DNA of 17,484 bases from Nitrospira sp. UBA5699. Its GTDB lineage: Bacteria; Nitrospirota; Nitrospiria; Nitrospirales; Nitrospiraceae. The stretch lies in the NCBI GenBank assembly GCA_002420105.1, contig DIHJ01000014.1:3460-20943 (forward strand), in the 5' to 3' direction. A program made the translations under genes and the position numbers. Every line of letters begins with the position of its first letter. Within the stretch, counting starts at the first letter, position 1. The notes under the pieces are model-generated. The model was not told the origin of the DNA. It did no database searches and saw only the letters and a program-made list of their open reading frames with translations. This document shows, in pieces, positions 15,185-17,484 of the stretch.

Positions 15185-16513
15185 TCACGCCATACTGTGG
15201 ATGTGGAAACTCTTGACATAGGCTTCAGGATTGTTCGGATCGAATTCCTTGCCCATAATCCTATGCTTCATCGTCGTGGATTGATGGGTCGGATACCCGA
15301 GTTCTTTCGCGATCCGGTCGCAGTCCGCAGCCCGATAGACCTGTTCGGCCACCGACTTGTAGTTCACATCCCCCTTCAGGTGCCCCCACCGTTTCATCTG
15401 CGTGAGGATCCAGACGGCCATCGAATGCCAGGGATAGGGATCGAAGTCGATGCGATTCGGATCCTTCTTGATGCTGCCCAATCCATCGGCATACGTGCCT
15501 GTCAGGACCTGTTCCAGGACGGTCACGGGCTGATTCAAGTAGTTCGTGGGGGCGATCGCCGACGCGATCTCCTTCCGATGCGCCGGGTTCGACGCGTAGT
15601 GCGTCGCATCGACGATGGCCCGGAAGAGCGCCCCGAACGTGTTCGGATATTTCGTGGCGAAATCCTGCGATACCGTAAATGCGCAGCAGGGATGCCGGTC
15701 CCAGATCTCTTTAGAGAGTTTGAAGATGAATCCGACATTCTCATAAATCGCCCGTTGATTGAACGGATCGGGCGCCAGATAGCCGTCGACGTTTCCGGCT
15801 TTCAAATTCGCGACCATCTCCGGAGGCGGCACGACGCGAATCTGCACATCCTTGTCGGGATGTACGCCCCCCTCGGCGAGAAAGTAACGAAGCAGATAGT
15901 TGTGCATCGAGTAATCGAACGGCACGCAAAACCGGAAACCCTTCATGTCGGACGCGGTTTTGACCGCCTTATGCTTGATATGCAGCGTAATCGCCTGTCC
16001 GTTGATGTTCTCCACGGCCGGCATATAAAACGGCTTCGGAACCGAACCTGCGCCCATCGTGATGGCCAACGGCATCGGGGTGAGCATATGCGCCGCATCC
16101 ACTTCGCCGTTGATCGCCCAATCGCGTATCATGGCCCAGCCGGCAGCCCGCCGTACGGAGGCGTTCAACCCGTACTTCTTGTAGAATCCCAGCGGCTCCG
16201 CCATGATGATCGGCGTCGCGCATGTGATCGGAATAAACCCGACGCTCAGATCCTTCTTCTCGGGCTTGCCTACGGGGTCCGCGGCAAAAGCCCGCAGCGT
16301 TTCCAGCGGAAATACCTCCGAGACGAGCGCCGTCAGGGCAGCTGCACCGAGACCGGCCAGCAGCTGCCGCCGCGTGGGACCCGCCGCTTGCAGCACGGCG
16401 GCGGTCACGGCCCGGTCGAGCGTTTGCTCAAAATGCTCTTCGAACGACGCTGTCTCGCGCGAAGCTCCGTGATCGAAGCTCAGTGTCCGAGTTGCGATTC
16501 GATCGCTCATCAT
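15185..16513 (-). CDS. nrtA: Tat-exported nitrate/nitrite/cyanate-binding protein
   Basis: A 442-residue substrate-binding protein of the NrtA/CmpA/NasS family. The start is taken at ATG 16513 or the adjacent 16510 because AAAGGAG lies just upstream; an ATG at 16534 lies before that site. An N-terminal leader of about 45 residues precedes a twin-arginine signal (TRRQLLAGLGAAALTALV, RR at 48-49) and an Ala-rich cleavage region. The mature part starts with KKDLSVGFIPITCATPIIMAEPLGFYKKYGL, the family hallmark. NasS sensors lack export signals, so this is a transporter component rather than NasS. Two tandem ANTAR-type attenuators lie in its leader. Ligand preference cannot be settled from motifs I can see. 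Confidence 0.93.
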   Translation of the reverse strand: MMSDRIATRTLSFDHGASRETASFEEHFEQTLDRAVTAAVLQAAGPTRRQLLAGLGAAALTALVSEVFPLETLRAFAADPVGKPEKKDLSVGFIPITCATPIIMAEPLGFYKKYGLNASVRRAAGWAMIRDWAINGEVDAAHMLTPMPLAITMGAGSVPKPFYMPAVENINGQAITLHIKHKAVKTASDMKGFRFCVPFDYSMHNYLLRYFLAEGGVHPDKDVQIRVVPPPEMVANLKAGNVDGYLAPDPFNQRAIYENVGFIFKLSKEIWDRHPCCAFTVSQDFATKYPNTFGALFRAIVDATHYASNPAHRKEIASAIAPTNYLNQPVTVLEQVLTGTYADGLGSIKKDPNRIDFDPYPWHSMAVWILTQMKRWGHLKGDVNYKSVAEQVYRAADCDRIAKELGYPTHQSTTMKHRIMGKEFDPNNPEAYVKSFHIHSMA

Positions 16514-16553
16514 GCGCTCCTTTCGGTCCGCCATACCGTCGTATCCGCCGGAC

Positions 16554-16599
16554 TAAACACAAAAGGCGTCCCTCTCTCGATCGAGAGAAGGACGCCTTT
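16554..16599 (-). terminator. Conditional intrinsic terminator proximal to nrtA
   Basis: On the minus strand, AAAGGCGTCC (from 16599) pairs with GGACGCCTTT (to 16562). The inner TCTCTCGATCGAGAGA is palindromic and extends the stem. The tail TGTGTTT is T-rich but interrupted. The nrtA start is about 40 bases downstream. Confidence 0.75.
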
Positions 16600-16630
16600 G
16601 TCCGACTGCTGCAGGTCTTCGGCGACCTGC
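16554..16630 (-). promoter_or_regulatory. ANTAR-type two-hexaloop leader proximal to nrtA (leader 2)
   Basis: On the minus strand, hairpin 1 (16630-16611) has a perfect 7-bp stem GCAGGTC/GACCTGC with hexaloop GCCGAA; G4 is kept but position 1 is G rather than A. Hairpin 2 (16603-16590) is GGAC, hexaloop AAAGGC, GTCC. It overlaps the following terminator. The first loop is the least canonical of the three copies. Confidence 0.65.
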
Positions 16631-16684
16631 GAATCTGTTGTCTGCGCCCGGCAACGCGGTTATCGGATCACCCGCCGCTGCCGG

Positions 16685-16731
16685 AAAATAAAAAGGCGTC
16701 CGCCATCCTTGAGAGAATGACGGACGCCTTT
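16685..16731 (-). terminator. Conditional intrinsic terminator after leader 1
   Basis: On the minus strand, AAAGGCGTCCGTCAT (from 16731) pairs with ATGGCGGACGCCTTT (to 16692) in a stem of about 15 bp with one G-T pair. A run TTATTTT follows. This is the best terminator tail of the three copies. Confidence 0.85.
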
Positions 16732-16786
16732 GTCCGTTGCCTTATGTTCATGAGCTGCGACCAGGCGTCGTTGCCTCGTCAAGCTC
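16685..16786 (-). promoter_or_regulatory. ANTAR-type two-hexaloop antiterminator leader after the promoter (leader 1)
   Basis: On the minus strand, hairpin 1 (16786-16752) is a long interrupted stem (GAGCT, GAC, AGGC pairing with GCCT, GTC, AGCTC) closed by hexaloop AACGAC. After a linker of about 14 bases, hairpin 2 (16737-16720) is ACGGAC, hexaloop AAAGGC, GTCCGT. Both loops fit the ANTAR rule (A1, G4). Hairpin 2's loop and 3' arm are the 5' arm of the terminator at 16731-16692. The predicted transcript would start a few bases before hairpin 1. Confidence 0.8.
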
Positions 16787-16795
16787 TGGGTCGAA

Positions 16796-16825
16796 CTTAT
16801 ATCACGGCCGTTCCCACCCCGTCAA
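16796..16825 (-). promoter_or_regulatory. Predicted sigma70 promoter for the nrtABC-cynS leader
   Basis: On the minus strand, a -35 TTGACG (16825-16820) and a -10 TATAAG (16801-16796) are separated by 18 bases, each matching consensus at five of six positions. Transcription would begin near 16789, about three bases before leader 1's first hairpin. It lies 33 bases past the glnA stop. Confidence 0.65.
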
Positions 16826-16857
16826 CTCCCCTTTTCATTCGAGGAGGGCGGCGGAGT

Positions 16858-17484
16858 TTAGACGTCGTAATACAGGAAGAACTCGTAAGGATGCGGCCGC
16901 AGGCGCATCGGGTCGACTTCCTTGCTCCGCTTGTAGCCGATCCAAGCCTCGATCAAATCCTCCGTGAACACCCCGCCCTTGAGCAGGAATTTGTGGTCCT
17001 TTTCAAGGTTATCGAGGGCTTCGTCGAGGCTGCCGGGCATCGTCCGGATCTTGGCCGCTTCCTTGGCCTCGAGATCGTAGAGGTCCTTTTCGGCCGGCTC
17101 GCCCGGGTTGATCTTGTTCTCGATCCCGTCCAGGCCCGCCATCAGCATCGCGGCAAAGGCCAGGTAAGGGTTGGCGCCGGGGTCCGGGAACCGGACTTCG
17201 ATCCGCTTGGCCTTCGGGCTCGGCGAATACATCGGAATCCGGATGCCGGCCGACCGGTTCCGGCTGGAATAGGCCAACAACACCGGCGCCTCGAATCCCG
17301 GCGTCAGACGCTTGTAGGAATTCGTCGTCGGGTTGGTGATGGCCGCGAGCGCGGGCGCGTGCTTCAGAATGCCCCCGATGTAGTGCAGGCACATCTGGGA
17401 GACGCCGGCATATTCCTTTCCGGCGAACAGCGGCTTGCCGTCCTTCCAGATGCTCTGGTGCGTGTGCATGCCCGAGCCGTTGTC
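16858..17484 (-). CDS. glnA: Glutamine synthetase type I, C-terminal part (cut by the window edge)
   Basis: The frame is open to the window end and starts inside the protein with DNGSGMHTHQSIW, the ATP/glutamate-binding region; the N-terminal half lies outside. Later hallmarks are NPTTNSYKRLTPGFEAP (Glu flap/substrate loop), SRNRSAGIRIP (the Arg finger region) and EVRFPDPGANPYLAFAAMLMAGLDGI. DLYDL carries the tyrosine that GlnE adenylylates in GSI-beta enzymes, so post-translational control is likely. The end HPYEFFLYYDV is standard. It condenses ammonium with glutamate and is the assimilation endpoint for every nitrogen source handled by the downstream genes. It lies upstream of nrtABC on the same strand, but the intervening promoter and terminators suggest separate control. 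Confidence 0.96.
   Translation of the reverse strand, partial: DNGSGMHTHQSIWKDGKPLFAGKEYAGVSQMCLHYIGGILKHAPALAAITNPTTNSYKRLTPGFEAPVLLAYSSRNRSAGIRIPMYSPSPKAKRIEVRFPDPGANPYLAFAAMLMAGLDGIENKINPGEPAEKDLYDLEAKEAAKIRTMPGSLDEALDNLEKDHKFLLKGGVFTEDLIEAWIGYKRSKEVDPMRLRPHPYEFFLYYDV

Noticed and set aside
15185..16513. NasS nitrate sensor partnering an ANTAR protein
   Set aside because: A twin-arginine export signal and adjacent permease and ATPase genes show a transport binding protein; NasS is cytoplasmic and sits beside nasT.
15017..16720. 567-codon plus-strand open frame
   Set aside because: Antisense to nrtA and the start of nrtB, with no recognisable domain.
12575..16786. The three hairpins as copies of a mobile or REP-like element
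   Set aside because: They occur only in leaders, all on the same strand relative to genes, the loops differ, and each overlaps a hexaloop hairpin in a regulatory arrangement.

Overview
The window reads as a nitrogen-acquisition island from a GC-rich bacterium, most likely a nitrite-oxidising or related member of Nitrospirota (genus Nitrospira). That assignment is an inference from the gene set: a Rieske/cytochrome b complex with an octaheme HAO-like cytochrome, a ferredoxin-type nitrite reductase, cyanase, an NrtABC-type transporter, two Amt proteins and a type I glutamine synthetase. No 16S rRNA or other decisive marker lies in the window.

Left part (1-3944). A SAM-dependent methyltransferase (minus strand) is divergent from a GlxA-type AraC regulator (plus strand). 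The regulator is broken by an in-frame TAG and by a one-base frameshift. A GC-rich spacer with a 12-13 bp inverted repeat follows, and then a TPR-PilZ protein that contains an internal duplication.

Main part (3948-17484). Every gene is on the minus strand. In transcription order they are glnA (5' end cut off by the window edge), an nrtABC-type ABC transporter, cynS, amtB1, a small winged-helix-like protein, amtB2, a Rieske protein, cytochrome b, a membrane-anchored octaheme cytochrome, nirA, a two-CBS protein and a DUF1272 zinc-ribbon-like protein. Most gaps are tiny or overlapping. The logic is uptake of nitrite/nitrate or cyanate (NrtABC), cyanate breakdown to ammonia (CynS), nitrite reduction to ammonium (NirA and possibly the quinol-linked octaheme complex), ammonium uptake or sensing (Amt) and incorporation into glutamine (GlnA).

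The most notable regulatory signal is a set of three related RNA leaders: two in tandem between glnA and nrtA, and one before amtB1. Each has an upstream hexaloop hairpin and a second small hairpin GGAC-AAAGGC-GTCC. The ascending arm and loop of that second hairpin also form the 5' arm of a strong terminator. This is the layout of ANTAR (NasR/NasT/EutV-type) antitermination. A good sigma70 promoter sits immediately upstream of the first leader. No ANTAR protein is encoded here.

The most notable protein oddities are three. The Rieske protein has CTD in place of the CxH ligand motif, and its partner cytochrome b has PPWY in place of PEWY/PDWY at the quinol-oxidation site. The second Amt has Leu and Arg where the ammonium-recruitment site normally has Phe and Ser.
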